Shown: positions 13,801 to 40,459, numbered from the stretch's first letter. The stretch is DNA of 64,000 nucleotides from Leptoclinus maculatus (GCA_032191485.1 JAVDOI010000007.1:5962042-6026041); one strand, 5' to 3'. Translations and numbers: made by a program. The notes: generated from the letters alone by a model not told the origin.

Positions 13801-16781
13801 GATCTTTATTTTGGACTGAAGCTGAAGCGAGCATCACTTTTGGAAGGCACCTTCAAACAACTGGCTGCTGCTCATCCCAGTGACTTCAAGAAGCCACTTG
13901 TGGTAAATATTCGGTTTTGACCTGATGGTTAAAGCAGAGCCAAATCATTTTATACTTAATCTTATGTCATTGAATCTTATAATCATTTTGTTAATCTCAT
14001 CTAAGCATATTTCTAACTTTTTGTCTCTCAGGTGTATTTTGACGAGGATCCCAAGGTCACAGACGTCTACAGAAGAGACCTTTTCCACCACTTGTTCCGT
14101 GAAATGGTGTCAACTGTATCTGGGATGTTCATGTTCAACGACTCCGAAACGCTGGCATGGTTCCCCTCCACGGTAAGATTTAAAATCCCCATGCGGGAAC
14201 CATCGACCATCGAACCACACACTTGGAGTTCACTTTATTTGGTGGATTTTTATTGCTAATGGCCCTGTCACGCTATTGCGTATCGTACTAGCGTATGCGA
14301 GCGTATGAAAAATATCACTCATACGCTGGTATACGGTGACAGACGCTAGGGGTACGTTAGGCATAGGTTGTATACGTTTCAAGCACGGTCGCATACGCTG
14401 GCATACGGCGAGGCAGAAAAGTTTTTTTAAGCATGCTTAAAAATGTTGTGCGTGTGCGGACGTATGGTTTATACGCTAAGCATATGCTCAGCATACGCTG
14501 AATACGCGAGAGTTACGTCAGAGGTACGTTACTCATAGGTGGAGTACGCTGGTCATACGCTGACATACACTGGCATGAAGGTGTACTGTACAGCTAGCGT
14601 ATTGATAGCGCATGAGTCACGTACTTCTAACGTATGCCTGACGTATCTGCAACGTATATAGACATCTTGGCGTATGCCTGACGAATGAGTAACGTACTTA
14701 ACTTAAAACTAGCGTTTGATTGACGTATGGCCAGCGTATGGCCAGCGTACTGCCAGCGTTTTGAGAAAGTGTATATATAGGCTACCATTTCGAGCTCTTC
14801 TTCAGTTCTTTGTGGACCTACAACGAGAGAGGATGGAGGTAGCTCTTCTCCAACACGCATGCGCAGTTCGTACGCTGCCCATATGCTGGTTTTACGCTGG
14901 CCATTCGCTGTCCATACGCTGGCGATACGCTACTCATACGCTTCTAGGTTCAATACGGTAAATATACGAAACATTCTGTATTTTCAAGGGGTTTTTGTGC
15001 GTATGAAAGTTTTTTGGGGAATTTGCATACACAACTCATACGTTTTTCTCATACGCAATAGTGTGACAGGGCCCTAATGATGATAAGCAACAATGGGACA
15101 AAATGCAATCAACCTAAAATATCCTTGTTTCTTAATACAGACAACAGAGGAGGACAAGACAAACTTCTTCCTGTTTGGTGTTCTGTGTGGACTGGCCTTG
15201 TACAACAACAGTATCATACACTTACCCTTCCCACTGGCTCTGTTCAAGAAGCTGCTCGGTGTAGAGCCGACACTGGAGGACTTGATGGAATTCAGCCCGA
15301 TTGTTGGAAAGTCAGTATTCTTCTCCATTTAGTAATACGGTTTTGTTTGTTTTAAATTTATGCCTGAATATTGTGAATTCAGTACGCCATTCAGTATTTC
15401 TTTTAATATAACTCAGTTCTTTTGTTTCACTCCCTTTTTAAGGAGTCTGCAGTGCGTCTTGGACTATGAAGAGGATGAACTCAAAAAGCTGGACTGGGAT
15501 TTTTTGGTTGGTGTTTTACTCTAGCAGGGTTTTCAGTAATGTGCCTCTTTTATCTGTATTTCAGTATTTTAAAGGTTTTGCAGTGATACCACTAACCTCC
15601 TCTTTCAAAATTGACGAACAGATTAACTGGGATGGGACAGAGGTCGACCTTGACCCCCAAAATCCTATAAAGCCACTGACAGTTCTAAATAAGTAAGACT
15701 TCAAAAATGTTCAAATCAAAGTTGTGTGTGTGTGACCTGCACCCAGATCAGCTCCGTCTCAGAGAGATGTTTGTTGAATTTAAACTTGAATCTGCCAAAC
15801 AGGAAGGAGTTTGTGGATGCCTACGTGAGCCATGCCTTCAGCGCGTCCGTGGAGGGCGTGTTTGAGGAGTTCAAGCGAGGCTTCTTCCAGGTGTGTGACC
15901 GGGGTCTGGTGACGCTGTTTCGACCGGAGGAGCTGCAGGGAGTGCTGGTGGGCCAAGACGTGTATGACTGGGCGAAACTGAAACAGGTACACACACTGTC
16001 CCAAACACAAGCTCGGCCTGTTTTCTCTGCAACTGCAACTGATCACATGCTTGTTTTAACCACGTCAAACATTGCAACAATCTTTTTTTTTCATTGTTAT
16101 TGAAATTAGAACACAGTGTGGGAACTTCGCTTTGGCGACCACACCAAGCAGATGTTTTGGGAGGTTTTTGATGAACTGACTGAAGACCAGAGGAAAGATT
16201 TCCTTTGTAAGTACTGTACCTCATGTTAACAGCTTTTCATTGTGGAAGCCTTTCATTAAACATGTAGCATGTGAGCTGTTGAAACCTATATGTTCTTTTC
16301 ACAAACAACATCACGGTTAATTGTAGTGGAGGGGGAAAAGGCCAACAGGAAAATGTATTTTCTGTTGGAGGTACATCTGGGGCCCCGAGGCAGTTGCCCA
16401 CTTTACTTTCACACAATTAATTCCCACACCACACAAAAAATGATTCCCACTTTGGCACAGAAGGTTGGCATCAATGTGGTGTGCTTGAGAAATGTCCATT
16501 ATGGTGTTAATTCTAAAGATTTACTTGCTTTTATCTACGTGTTTGCGTGTTTTTCTTCAGGGTTCCTGACTGGGTACAGGAGGGTTCCTATTCTTGGCAT
16601 GGACCAGGTCCGGATGACGGTTCAAGTTACGCAAGTCCAGTGTGGTCAGTGCTATGATCAGCACTTCCCCGGGTCTCTGACATGTCACTCCATTCTGTGC
16701 CTGCCCTTGTACTCATCCAAGGAGATCATGCGAGACAGGCTGACGGTGGCCCTGATAGCAGAGAGAGGATTCTCGATGTGA
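7895..16781 (+). CDS. HERC-type E3 ligase, copy 2 (HERC5/6-like small HERC), complete
   Basis: 23 coding exons join without a break into 999 aa: 7895-8111, 8233-8359, 8494-8570, 8899-9120, 9217-9308, 9461-9591, 10162-10286, 10369-10445, 10568-10674, 10780-10839, 10922-11027, 11116-11314, 12083-12231, 12371-12481, 12634-12732, 13750-13902, 14032-14172, 15141-15310, 15443-15506, 15622-15692, 15803-15986, 16110-16206, 16561-16781. Residues 1 to ~340 carry RCC1-type blades (VYTWGRDSKGQLGLG, VFGWGGNDCGQLGLG, VFTFGSGKYGQLGH, VYSFGCGAQGQLGHG). A helical linker follows, then a HECT domain from ~640 with the catalytic cysteine at about 968 (SLTCHSILCLPLYS). Length equals mammalian HERC5/HERC6 (~1020 aa). 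The family transfers ubiquitin or, for mammalian HERC5, ISG15 to antiviral targets. The ISRE upstream favours an interferon-induced role. HERC3/4 assignment is less likely but not excluded. The start is the first ATG after the TATA-like box. Confidence 0.92.
12937..13170 (-). mobile_element. tRNA-derived SINE in intron 15 of HERC copy 2
   Basis: Read on the minus strand, the element starts with a tRNA-like head containing box A TGGCTAAGTGG (13151-13161) and a perfect box B GGTTCGATTCC (13107-13117), followed by the body found in related copies at 57560-57775 and around 39540-39611. Internal RNA polymerase III promoter boxes are the hallmark of such SINEs. The outer limits are approximate. Confidence 0.7.
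14261..15073. mobile_element. 813-bp MITE in intron 17 of HERC copy 2
   Basis: Ends are inverted repeats: GGCCCTGTCACGCTATTGCGTAT on the left and its imperfect complement (ATACGCAATAGTGTGACAGGGCC) on the right. They are flanked by CTAAT at 14256-14260 and 15074-15078, a probable 5-bp target duplication (a 3-bp TAA duplication is the alternative reading). The interior is filled with dozens of short variants of CATACGCTGGC in both orientations. It encodes nothing. Copy 1 of the HERC gene lacks it in the matching intron (2879-2993), so it inserted after the duplication. Confidence 0.78.
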
Positions 16782-17481
16782 TGGTGGATCCACGGCTGCT
16801 GGACTGGAGCGTGTACAGTTTCTGTGCTATGGGTGTGGGTGGGCCTGAATTTTCCTTTTATGATCACCTCTCATGTGCTACCTCAGGATTAAAACAAACA
16901 CCATACTGTATATAGTGTTATATAAATAGCAGCACCACGGTGTAGCAGCTTAACAGAAGGCACTTTGAGTATAACATGCAATAATTCAACTGATAATTAA
17001 GGATTTTTATGTTTATATCGTACGTTTTACATCTTTTCAGGATCAGAGTCTTAATTTTTGAGTGATAACTTTCTATCGGACCAAGTTGAAATGAATGAAA
17101 TAGTGTTTTACCAGTTTATTTGGTACATTTAACTCAATCTAATGCATTCCAATACAACACTTGAATAAATCTCTTCTGGCTGATTATGTTTTAAAAAATG
17201 TGTTATTTAAACTGTATGGTAATTTGTGTTTGTGGTCCTGTTTAATTGCATAATATATTAACAGGAGTAAATGGGGTTGAAAATATTGTTATTACAGTCG
17301 GATAAACCAATAGCTGTGTGTAAATTAGGGGACTTTTTAGAGAATGTTTAACCTTTTTTTCCCCTGAAGTTTATGTTCCACTTCATTCCTGCCAGGGGCC
17401 GTTGTTTCGTTGTTTTGTGATGACTCTTTTAATATATTATATCTTGTTTGTACCTCCTACCATGTTATCATTGTCAATAAA
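16782..17481 (+). other. 3' UTR of HERC copy 2 with poly(A) signal
   Basis: About 700 bases of non-coding DNA follow the stop codon and end at a canonical AATAAA (17476-17481) inside GTCAATAAAAAAAA. No ORF of interest was seen. Confidence 0.55.
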
Positions 17482-18360
17482 AAAAATCAGAAACACTCAA
17501 CAACATACATACATTTATTTGTCACTTGAAAAAACTTGAATTTGAGAAAGTTTATATATATATATATTTTAAATAATTTGTAATTTGTGGAAAAACTGCA
17601 AAGTTGCTTTTTCCCTGAGGTGCACTGAACTTTCCTTATCTGCAGATTTGACACTTGATGCTAGTTGAATCCTTTGGTCTGAAAAGTGCCTATGGGTGTG
17701 TGTGAGAGAAAAAGAGAAACGCAACACTATAAACGTATTACTTCCTCTGTATTGTTTGGGTTGCAGGTAGATATTGAAACGAAATAAAGAAAGAAAAGTA
17801 CCACTAGGTGGCCCCATTATTCTGCAGGTACACTGGTTGGAGGAGACAAAGAGCAGCTGGGATGAGATCATCCAGCAGACTCGTGCCCAATAGCGCAGAC
17901 TTTTCAATATAATCATGCTACAGATAACAACAAAATATGAAATGCAGTCAGTTCAAGAATGTGATTGTCAGTGGGAGGTGCTGCTGAATGTGACATCAGA
18001 TACAATAAATGGACATGGAAACAGGCTAACACACACAAAAATAACGTATTACATTCAGGCCACATGATGAGGTCAGTAGTAAATCTACTATTTCAAAGAG
18101 TCTATTTGACACGCTGTAGCTCCCTATAGAGATAGTAAAACAATGCATAATGCTATGTGAATTTTCCTTATGACAAAAAGGGGTATAAATGGAAACAACT
18201 TTTTTGTTTAGGTGTGAATTCAAGCCATATGAATAAAGTCATTATAGTCGAAGCATCTCAGGAATGCACGTTATCATGTATGTTATGGCATAGGTCGTTG
18301 TGCCCTACCCCCCTCCTTTCTGCTATTTTGAGAAAAAACACCCATGAGTCAGTTATATAA
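17482..18360. other. Intergenic region between HERC copy 2 and SNRK
   Basis: Contains a short (TA)n run near 17563 and otherwise unremarkable AT-rich sequence. No gene, RNA gene or transposon end was recognised. Confidence 0.5.
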
Positions 18361-18571
18361 TTTCTTGGACTTCCTGAGCATTCATTCAGTCATTTTGCTC
18401 TCTCCACTGCGCACGAGCACAAGAGGCTCGCGGCCGCTGCCTGCTTCTTTTGCTGCTGCTGCTGCTGCGCCGCGGGAGCGAGTTGGAATGTATTGACGTC
18501 AGAAGCAAAGCTGGACACACGCGCGTATGTGCGTGCACGCGCGCGCACGTCGGCATGCTCCCGTCCCGTTG

Positions 18572-18647
<76 letters not shown>

Positions 18648-18883
18648 TATGCCGGAGCGGGCGCGCAGTCACGCAGCTCGAGACTCTGGAAAGAATTGAG
18701 GCGGGCGGTCATGAGAAAAGTATGTGCACACATGGACCGCGAACATGGAGTGTTATGAAAGAAAGCGAGGAGGCGGCGCTGTCATTTCTTACGTCCGAGT
18801 TCAGCGCGGCGAGGCGGCGGAGTGACAGAGAGAACCGCGCGGCTGGACAGTTTGCGGCTACGGGATATTATTGCACAACAATG
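18361..18883 (+). promoter_or_regulatory. snrk: SNRK promoter and non-coding first exon
   Basis: Base composition turns sharply GC- and CpG-rich here (GCGGCCGC, GCGCGCGCACGT), like a CpG-island promoter, interrupted by a (CT)n tract at 18574-18646. The block ends at a strong splice donor, ATG|GTAAGT at 18884, which fits the acceptor CTGCCAG|GC at 19918/19919. The next exon carries the coding ATG at 20110, so this first exon is 5' UTR. The transcription start is not fixed by the sequence. Confidence 0.6.
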
Positions 18884-19189
18884 GTAAGTTGGGCACCGAG
18901 GTTAGCGGTGTTATATTCCCCCCGGCGCTTGTCCGGTTGTTCCGCGAGGTTGTTGGTGGCGTTTGTTTTGGAGGTGTTGAGCTGCCGCCAGGAGGATGAC
19001 TATGTGTATGTGCCAACTCGGGACTGCGGTTGAGGCCAAGTAGAGAACAGCTGGCTTTGCCGCAAGTGTAGCAGCCCGTAGGCATGTAGGTAACGCAGTG
19101 TGTTTTGGATCCGATGAACCTGCACAGCCAAGGATATCAGAGGACAGTAACCCGGTGAGGCCTGCTTCTGTTCACTCGGCCCAGTGGAG

Positions 19190-19200
<11 letters not shown>

Positions 19201-19224
<24 letters not shown>

Positions 19225-19282
19225 ACCATCACTTATTCCTTAATGAATAAGTGATGGTGACACACACACACACACACACACA
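19201..19282. repeat. Near-perfect 38-bp inverted repeat (hairpin) with GT/CA arms in SNRK intron 1
   Basis: The left arm, a (TG)n run followed by TCACCATCACTTATTC (19201-19238), is complementary to the right arm, GAATAAGTGATGGTGA followed by (CA)n (19245-19282), with a 6-base loop. Part of the arm sequence (TAATGAATAAGTGATGGTGA) recurs directly after it. Confidence 0.85.
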
Positions 19283-20109
19283 TTCCTAATGAATAAGTGA
19301 TGGTGATGATAAGATGCTGCCGGTGATGAGGATGAATAAGATAAAGGTAACAGTGATGAAGTTGAAAGTGGTAACTGTATTGATGGTGACCGTGGTAATG
19401 AAGATGATGATGGCAGCTAAACTTGTTACCCTGGGGGGGGTTCTGATGATGACATCATCAGGACTAATGCCACCTTTTGACCCTCTTAGACAAACTAATG
19501 ACACACACGCGCGCGCACACACACACACGCACATACATTATGGTTTCCTGTTACAGTATTGATTTGGCGTGCCATTTGTGCTGGATGGCTGTTATTTGAG
19601 ATGGAGCCATACGCAGCCCTTCAACATCACAGACGATAAAATAAATCATATTTGACCCTCTACTGTTCTCCTTCTGGGCTACTAGAGGCTACTCTCCTTA
19701 TACATCGCAATCTAGTCCTCGCTGCTTGATTTAGAAAACTTGTTCCGTCTTCTCTGCCTTTGTCAAAAGATGTGAAATATCAATCTGGTCCAGCGTTCGG
19801 AGGGATGAGGTGTTAGCTGACCTCCCCTATGCTCCGTTTCCCTTTTGGGGGCCGAGGTCTAAAATCCTCAATGCTCTCATTTCGTCTCACTGTGTTGTCT
19901 TTTTCTTTGTCCTGCCAGGCAACTCCCCATCGGTGAGGAACTTCGCTGCCCTGCAACCCCTCCTCCCTCCGTCCCCGACACCTTGACACAACTACTTTCC
20001 GTCTCCCGTTTCCTTTTTTGTCCCTCTCTCCTGAAGCTCTTTCAGTTCAATCCCTCCTCCCCTCCGAATCCCCCCTACCCCCCCTCACACCCCTTTTGTC
20101 GTTTCAAAC

Positions 20110-34744
<14,635 letters not shown>

Positions 34745-36413
34745 GCGAAAACCCAGCCTGCGCGCAGCCACAGTTTGGCAGTGGGCAGGTGGCCGGCGTC
34801 AGAGCGCCGAGCTCCATGCTGAGCCTTTTTCTGCCGCAGAGACCTCGAGGCAGGAGAGCAAAAGACCCTCGGCGTGCGGGACGCGACGTGTACAGCCTCA
34901 CACCTACAAACACTCGGCTCTAGCGTCGTGCTCGTGTGATAAACGTTGCGTTAAGCTAGCGGTGGTGTACAGCACAGTAGTCAGACATCAGCAGAACCTC
35001 ATGCGGTTGCATTGCTGTGAACAGGAGCAACTGTAGGATTACAGCGACTAGACGGTGTCCCATCTGTTGCTCAGAAACAATACCGGACCTACAGGAGAGA
35101 TGACGACAGGAATAGATAGACGTAAAACGTTTTTATTGAATAAGCTATAGTCTTGTTTGTTTGTTTAAGAGGTGCCTACATACGTTCATACTGTACATGC
35201 ATGGCCACCGTGTCATTTTGGTTCTGACTGGTAAGAAAAGCTCTAAAAGTCCGAATGGTCTAGCACTCAGTCGATCCAGGATCCATGATTTTACAATACG
35301 TGAATTAGAATAAAGTTTGAACCAGCTTTGCTACAGAGTAGCACTCCTTTTCTCTTCCCTTTGCACAACCTGCTTCTCATTGGTTAAAAAGCTCTTAACA
35401 TAAGCTCTGTTCTAGAAAGCCTGTTATGATACGATGTGGTGTATGATACGATATGATACTGTGTAATATATGCCTAAGACTGAGATGATGATATGATTTT
35501 CTGTACTGTTAACCTAATGACGTGTCCTAACATACTGTATAATACTGTTGATAGGGTCATTGGTCATTGATTGGGATGCAGGTCTTCCATTGTATTTGAA
35601 CTTGTTCTTTTTATTCTCCCTGAACAGTTTAATCATATTTGATCACAACAGATTTATTTTTCTTTTTTTTTCTTTTATATGACCGTCAAAGATATGAATT
35701 ATCTGAAGAGACATGTGACCTTGTGCATGTTATTACTGTTATTTATCCCAATATACCTCCATGTGTCTTGGATCTGACGGGACGTAGTCCTTGTGTAACT
35801 GTAAGTACCTTGAGGTAATCCACTGAATGATGAATTGCACACAGTACGACTACTGCAGCAGGTAGCTTTATACAAGCTCTGTCCTTGAACTGATGGATTA
35901 GATTTGTTGGTCGTTTAGACCGAATGATGCGATACCTTATTACGTAGCTGAGGAGTCCCTCCGTATGGTATTATTATACCATAAAATGCCTCAGTGTGTT
36001 TCTCTATTTTCTCATACTGTATATTTTTTCCTCTTTAGAAGCTGAGACAAGAAGTGAGATATTTTGTAAGGTTAAAGAAGGCCAAAGCTGTACAATAAGC
36101 GAAAGATTCCTCCTATAGCTCAGTAAAGAGAGCGTATTCCAATCAGTCACTACTTCACGGGTACAACTCATTGGATTTTTAGCGTGCGACCTGTGATCGG
36201 ACGGTGGCCGACTACATGAGCAGCCATCTGATTATATCATCAGCCATGAAAAGCATGAAATCTGTGCAGACGTGGGATGAAAATCACTTTATTTGTTCCT
36301 GTGCGATTGCAGCCCGTCTCCCCTCAGCGTGTCTGCATCTACTGACCTGCATTGTAACTCGGACCACGTCTCCATGGAGCTGTGAACTTATTTTTCTGTA
36401 TTTATTTATTAAA
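34745..36413 (+). other. snrk: SNRK 3' UTR with candidate poly(A) signals
   Basis: Non-coding DNA after the stop. AATAAA at 35309-35314 and the variant ATTAAA at 36408-36413 are candidate signals for short and long 3' UTR forms. No further gene was seen. Confidence 0.5.
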
Positions 36414-37799
36414 ATGGATTAAATCAACAGGATGAATGTGTGCAGTGTGCTTTATAGAGAACGTGGACAGTGATACTGTACAGTGTTGTTGCTCCCACAC
36501 ACACACACACCAGAAACTAAATAGCCCCTTCTGGACCAGGCTGGGTTACCAGCCAGGTTAAGACGGGTGCTGTTATTTGTCACGCACTTGTAGATGTGGC
36601 ATCAATGGATGTCATCTGAGAAGAAGAACTTTATACAGACCAACTGTGCTGAAGCTCAGAGGTAAGATTGTATTCTCATAACCAGCTGTCTAATATTGTT
36701 TAATATTTAGAGCATATACAACATATTTTTAATTCCAGTGGCATCTTTAGCTTCTTTGTGAACTTCTTGAAAATTCATGAAATGCTAGTATATGGTCTAT
36801 GATAGACATTGACATCCAAAGTGCCACAGTCAAATGACATGATTTTTGAATTTGAATTTGTGTCTGTGATGTGTTCTTTGTGTGTGTTCGTCCTCCATCA
36901 ATGCTGGAGGCCTAGCTTAGAATGAGCCCTTCATATCTCATACCTGCAAACTTGTCGCTTTTCGGCAAAATTCGCCGTTTTGAATCAAAAATATGTCATC
37001 CACGTGAATCGTGTAGATCCGTAGAGTTTATTTTTTTTGGGGGGGGTCAACTGGCCAGCCAGCGTTTCTCCGATTGGAGTGAGACGAGGAGAAAAGGTGA
37101 CGTGGTGATCTTCGCAATAAAACATCTTTGATGTGACGTGTCGAGTCTTGTCCAATCAGCGTTAAGATGTCTACACCGTCTTCATTTCCCTCCGTTACAG
37201 TTTAAGTTCCGTTATGTTCCGTTACCGTTCAGACTTGCTGGGTTAAGTTAACGTCCACTACATGCGGAACTACATGCGGAACTCTCGACTTTTAACGTTC
37301 GTCATTATCGCGAATTAGGAGGAAAAAACGTAACGTGATGAAACATGAAGCCCCCCCCCCCCCCGTGTTCCGGTTCAGTTCACGCGGCCACTCGTTAACG
37401 TTAAACCAGAACACCGGCGGATCTGGTTGCTGTTTTTAACTCAAAGTAGAATGAAAGGCCCAGATACTGATGAGATGATGAGGTCAAAGAGCTTCAGGGC
37501 TGAGCTGTGAGTGGAGCTGGGCCTGGATAAAGGTGGAGGTCTAAACAGACGTGAGTACAGCTTCCTGCTGTCACAGTGTTTTAAATACATTGATGAGGCA
37601 GGTCTGCTGAATGCAGCCTCTGCTCCAAGGAGATAAAGTACAGCAACAAGGGCTCACGTGCCCTCTCATCACACTGACCAACACTGTTCACTGTAATGAC
37701 CACAGCCAGAGTAGATTATCATTTCAATTTAAATAATAGAACTGGATTGAATGCATATTAATTGCAAATAGAAGATAGGCCACTATTCTAACAGCTGTA
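36414..37799. other. Intergenic region downstream of SNRK
   Basis: Holds a short (CA)n near 36495-36511 and a C-run near 37351. No gene was recognised. Confidence 0.5.
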
Positions 37800-37964
37800 C
37801 AGTAACAGTGGAAGTTAATATGAAGACATACAGTAACAGTAGAAGTTAATATGAAGACATACAGTAACAGTAGAAGTTAATATGAAGACATACAGTAACA
37901 GTAGAAGTTAATATGAAGACATACAGTAACAGTAGAAGTTAATATGAAGACATACAGTAACAGG
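37800..37964 (+). repeat. 31-bp minisatellite, about 5.3 copies
   Basis: The unit CAGTAACAGTAGAAGTTAAT plus ATGAAGACATA repeats at 37800, 37831, 37862, 37893 and 37924, with a partial sixth copy at 37955. The copies are nearly identical (the first has GTGG for GTAG), so the array is young. Confidence 0.93.
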
Positions 37965-38517
37965 GTTCAATGAAGACTAATCACTTTATTTGCACGCGAT
38001 GGTTCTCGCTACTCTGCTATCTTTGTTTTTATTTGACTAAAACTTTTGAAAATGAGACCTCGTTCTAAATGGATTTTGTCTAAATAAAGGTTGTTAATAA
38101 TAATAATATTGATTTAAAAAAAAAAAAGAAGAAGCTAACTAGCTGTTCAACTCGAGCTGAAATAGTGATAAATAACTGAATAATACATTTTTCTTTTGCT
38201 TAAAGTAAATATGGTCTTATCACTTAAAGTTATTCTCAGAGTACACCAGAATGCTACATTTTAAAGATCATATTTTAAATGAAAATTTATGCTGGTCTGT
38301 CAGCCCCCCGCCTGACTTCTGCTGCTCCTAAAGTAGTGTTCTTACGGTGAGGAAGGCCTGTGACTGAGGTGAATGTCGTTACCACGGTTTGGCACGAGGC
38401 AGCTCAAGTCATCGCAGTCTTGGAAAAGGGAGAAGTGAGCAGAGTGGTATTCAGCTGGTTGCAACCTGCAACCACAGCGCTACCACCAAATCCTACACAC
38501 TGTTCTGTTAAAGGGTC
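37965..38517. other. Intergenic region, no features
   Basis: AT-rich sequence with short A/T homopolymers. Nothing was recognised. Confidence 0.45.
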
Positions 38518-38521
38518 TTAA

Positions 38522-39030
38522 CCTTTTCATACCTAGCCCCATTTTCAGGCTTCTGCTCGAAAATACTATACCCATACTCAAAGGGGCCTTACTCTCTAAC
38601 TACATGGTCTATTTGAATAATTTCAATGGAGTAATAACACTAAGAAGGGGTTGCTCGTATGAATTGTGTAAATATTGTGTATATGTTACTGGTTAAGAGG
38701 AAAGGAAGATGGCACACAGCTCAAATTGAAAAGTGTCAAGTTCGCCTGAAGACAAAGCACTTTTTGACATAATTTCTTTGAAATAATGGCAGCTGACACT
38801 TCTAACACCTCTCCCAAATCATAGCACAACATGTCAGCAGTGCACTCTCTGCAAAGTTTGACTTTGATAAAGTGAAGCAGAACAAAATTAGAGGTTTTAG
38901 TACAGAGAGTTTAGGCGAGGTTTCCAAAATGTGCATTTGGGCACCATGTGTGCCATTTGAATTTTGTCATGTACCAAACTACATATTTCACTTGTATATT
39001 ACTAATGGTGTTCAATACATCCTAATACAG
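38522..39030 (+). mobile_element. piggyBac-like element, truncated copy
   Basis: A TTAA (38518-38521) is followed by CCTTTTCATACCTAGCCCCAT, similar to the end of the copy at 63083. Inside, 38680-39027 is the reverse complement of about 63600-63950, which fits one element family with inverted ends inserted in opposite orientations. Similarity stops at about 39027 and no second TTAA end is visible, so this copy is truncated. The piggyBac label rests on the TTAA target and the terminal similarity only. Confidence 0.5.
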
Positions 39031-39532
39031 CAGTTTTGGGCTTTTTATTTTTATTTTTATTTTTATTTTTTCATTTCTTTTCATTTTTTTTTTTTCATGA
39101 TCTTCCCTCTCGGCATGTAACTTAAATGTCAATCACTTTTAACTACTTGTCATCATTACATTACAATGCACATTGCGATTACATGATCAGATCATCAACG
39201 TGTGTATAAATACACCAACATAACAGTCTGTTTAGAAAGTGGTGAACAACGGTCTGTTATTTGAGTGTGAGAGACTTTATATATATTAAATATTTTACAA
39301 AAACAAATGCCTTACTCCCAGATAGAGGATGAGGGTCACAAGATACTACTCTATCTCTCATGTCCCTATCACGCAGGTATGTGGAAATAGCAACACTTAA
39401 CCTCACAAAGTCAACTGTCACATTTCATAATGTTTTCTGCTTATACAATCTAATTACAGTTTTTAGAATATCTCTGGAATGCTGTGGTCTACAAATTCAC
39501 TTTAAAATGCCTCCGCTCCGTCACCGTTGTAC
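39031..39532. other. Intergenic region, no features
   Basis: Starts with a (T4A)n-like T-rich run and continues as unassigned AT-rich DNA. Confidence 0.45.
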
Positions 39533-39611
39533 ATGGTAAATGGTCACTTTCCTGCTCATTCACACACCGATGGTACGGCCTTCGGGAGCAGTTTGTGGGT
39601 TCAGTGTCTTG
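39533..39611 (-). mobile_element. SINE body fragment, left of the nested insertion
   Basis: The sequence CATTCACACACCGATGG...GGGAGCAGTTTGTGGGTTCAGTGTCTTG corresponds to the SINE body at 12968-13074 and 57645-57674. It stops exactly at the hAT insertion point. The rest of the SINE resumes at 44795. Confidence 0.68.
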
Positions 39612-40039
39612 CAGTGGCGGGCCGTCAGGGCCTGCAAAGCCTTCTCTGCTGGCCTAAACAGAATCACTGCAGGCCCCAGGCCTGCAGCCTCAAAAGTGCT
39701 TCCATGTGCCGTTTAAGTGAATGGGGACGATATTGTTGATTGTCATAGTGTTCAACCAATCAGATCTTTAGTTTGACATGTTGGGCGTATTCTTTGAGTG
39801 TCAGCAGCCGCTACCCCCATACACACAGAAAAATAAAGGTTCCATCTGGAACCGAAAATGGTTCTTCGGAGTGATGCCATAGAAGAACCATTTTTGGTTC
39901 CACAAAGAACCTTTCCGACCAGGGTTCTTTAAAGAACCATTTCCTTAAACGGTTCTTTAAAGAACCCACAAAGGTGCTTCAAAGAACCTTCAAAAAATGG
40001 TTCTTTGAAGCACCATTTCTGGTTCTTTGAAGAACCTAA

Positions 40040-40446
40040 TGTCACAGTTTAGGCTTTGCCCCTGTGTTCCTGTGTCTGTGTGTGTATGTTTCCCCTGATT
40101 GCACTCATCCTACTCACCTGCCCAGTCCACCCAGCTGCCTTCTATCTCCTAATCACCCCACACATATATATACTCCCCTGCTTTCCCTGTGCTGGTGGTG
40201 AGATCGTCCTTAATTCGTCCCCCTGTCTGCTCCATGTTCCAGCATTTGCTCATGGTTTGCCTTTTTGTCACTTTGCCTTTTTGTCACTTTGCCTTTTTGT
40301 TAGTTTTTGCTCGCTCCCGGTTGGAGTTGTTTTAAGTTCCTGTTTTTTGTCTGCTTGGTGCTCATTAAATAACCCAGCATTCTACTCAACCTCGTCTCCC
40401 GTGTCTGTCTGCGCTTGAGTCTCCGATCTGCTCCTCGGACGTGACA
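40040..40446 (+). repeat. 5' LTR
   Basis: This 407-bp direct repeat begins TGTCACAG and ends GACGTGACA (TG...CA rule). It has a TATA-like CATATATATA at 40162-40170 and ATTAAA at 40364-40369. By reading, it is identical to the 3' copy. Confidence 0.93.
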
Positions 40447-40459
40447 GAACGATCTCACC

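Noticed and set aside
18527..19033. 168-codon frame over the SNRK promoter with a Ser-Leu run
   Set aside because: It is driven by the (CT)n tract and crosses the exon 1 splice donor. No conserved protein content.
40056..40418. 120-codon frame present twice, identically, at 40056 and 42544
   Set aside because: Lies entirely within the two LTRs; not a protein gene.
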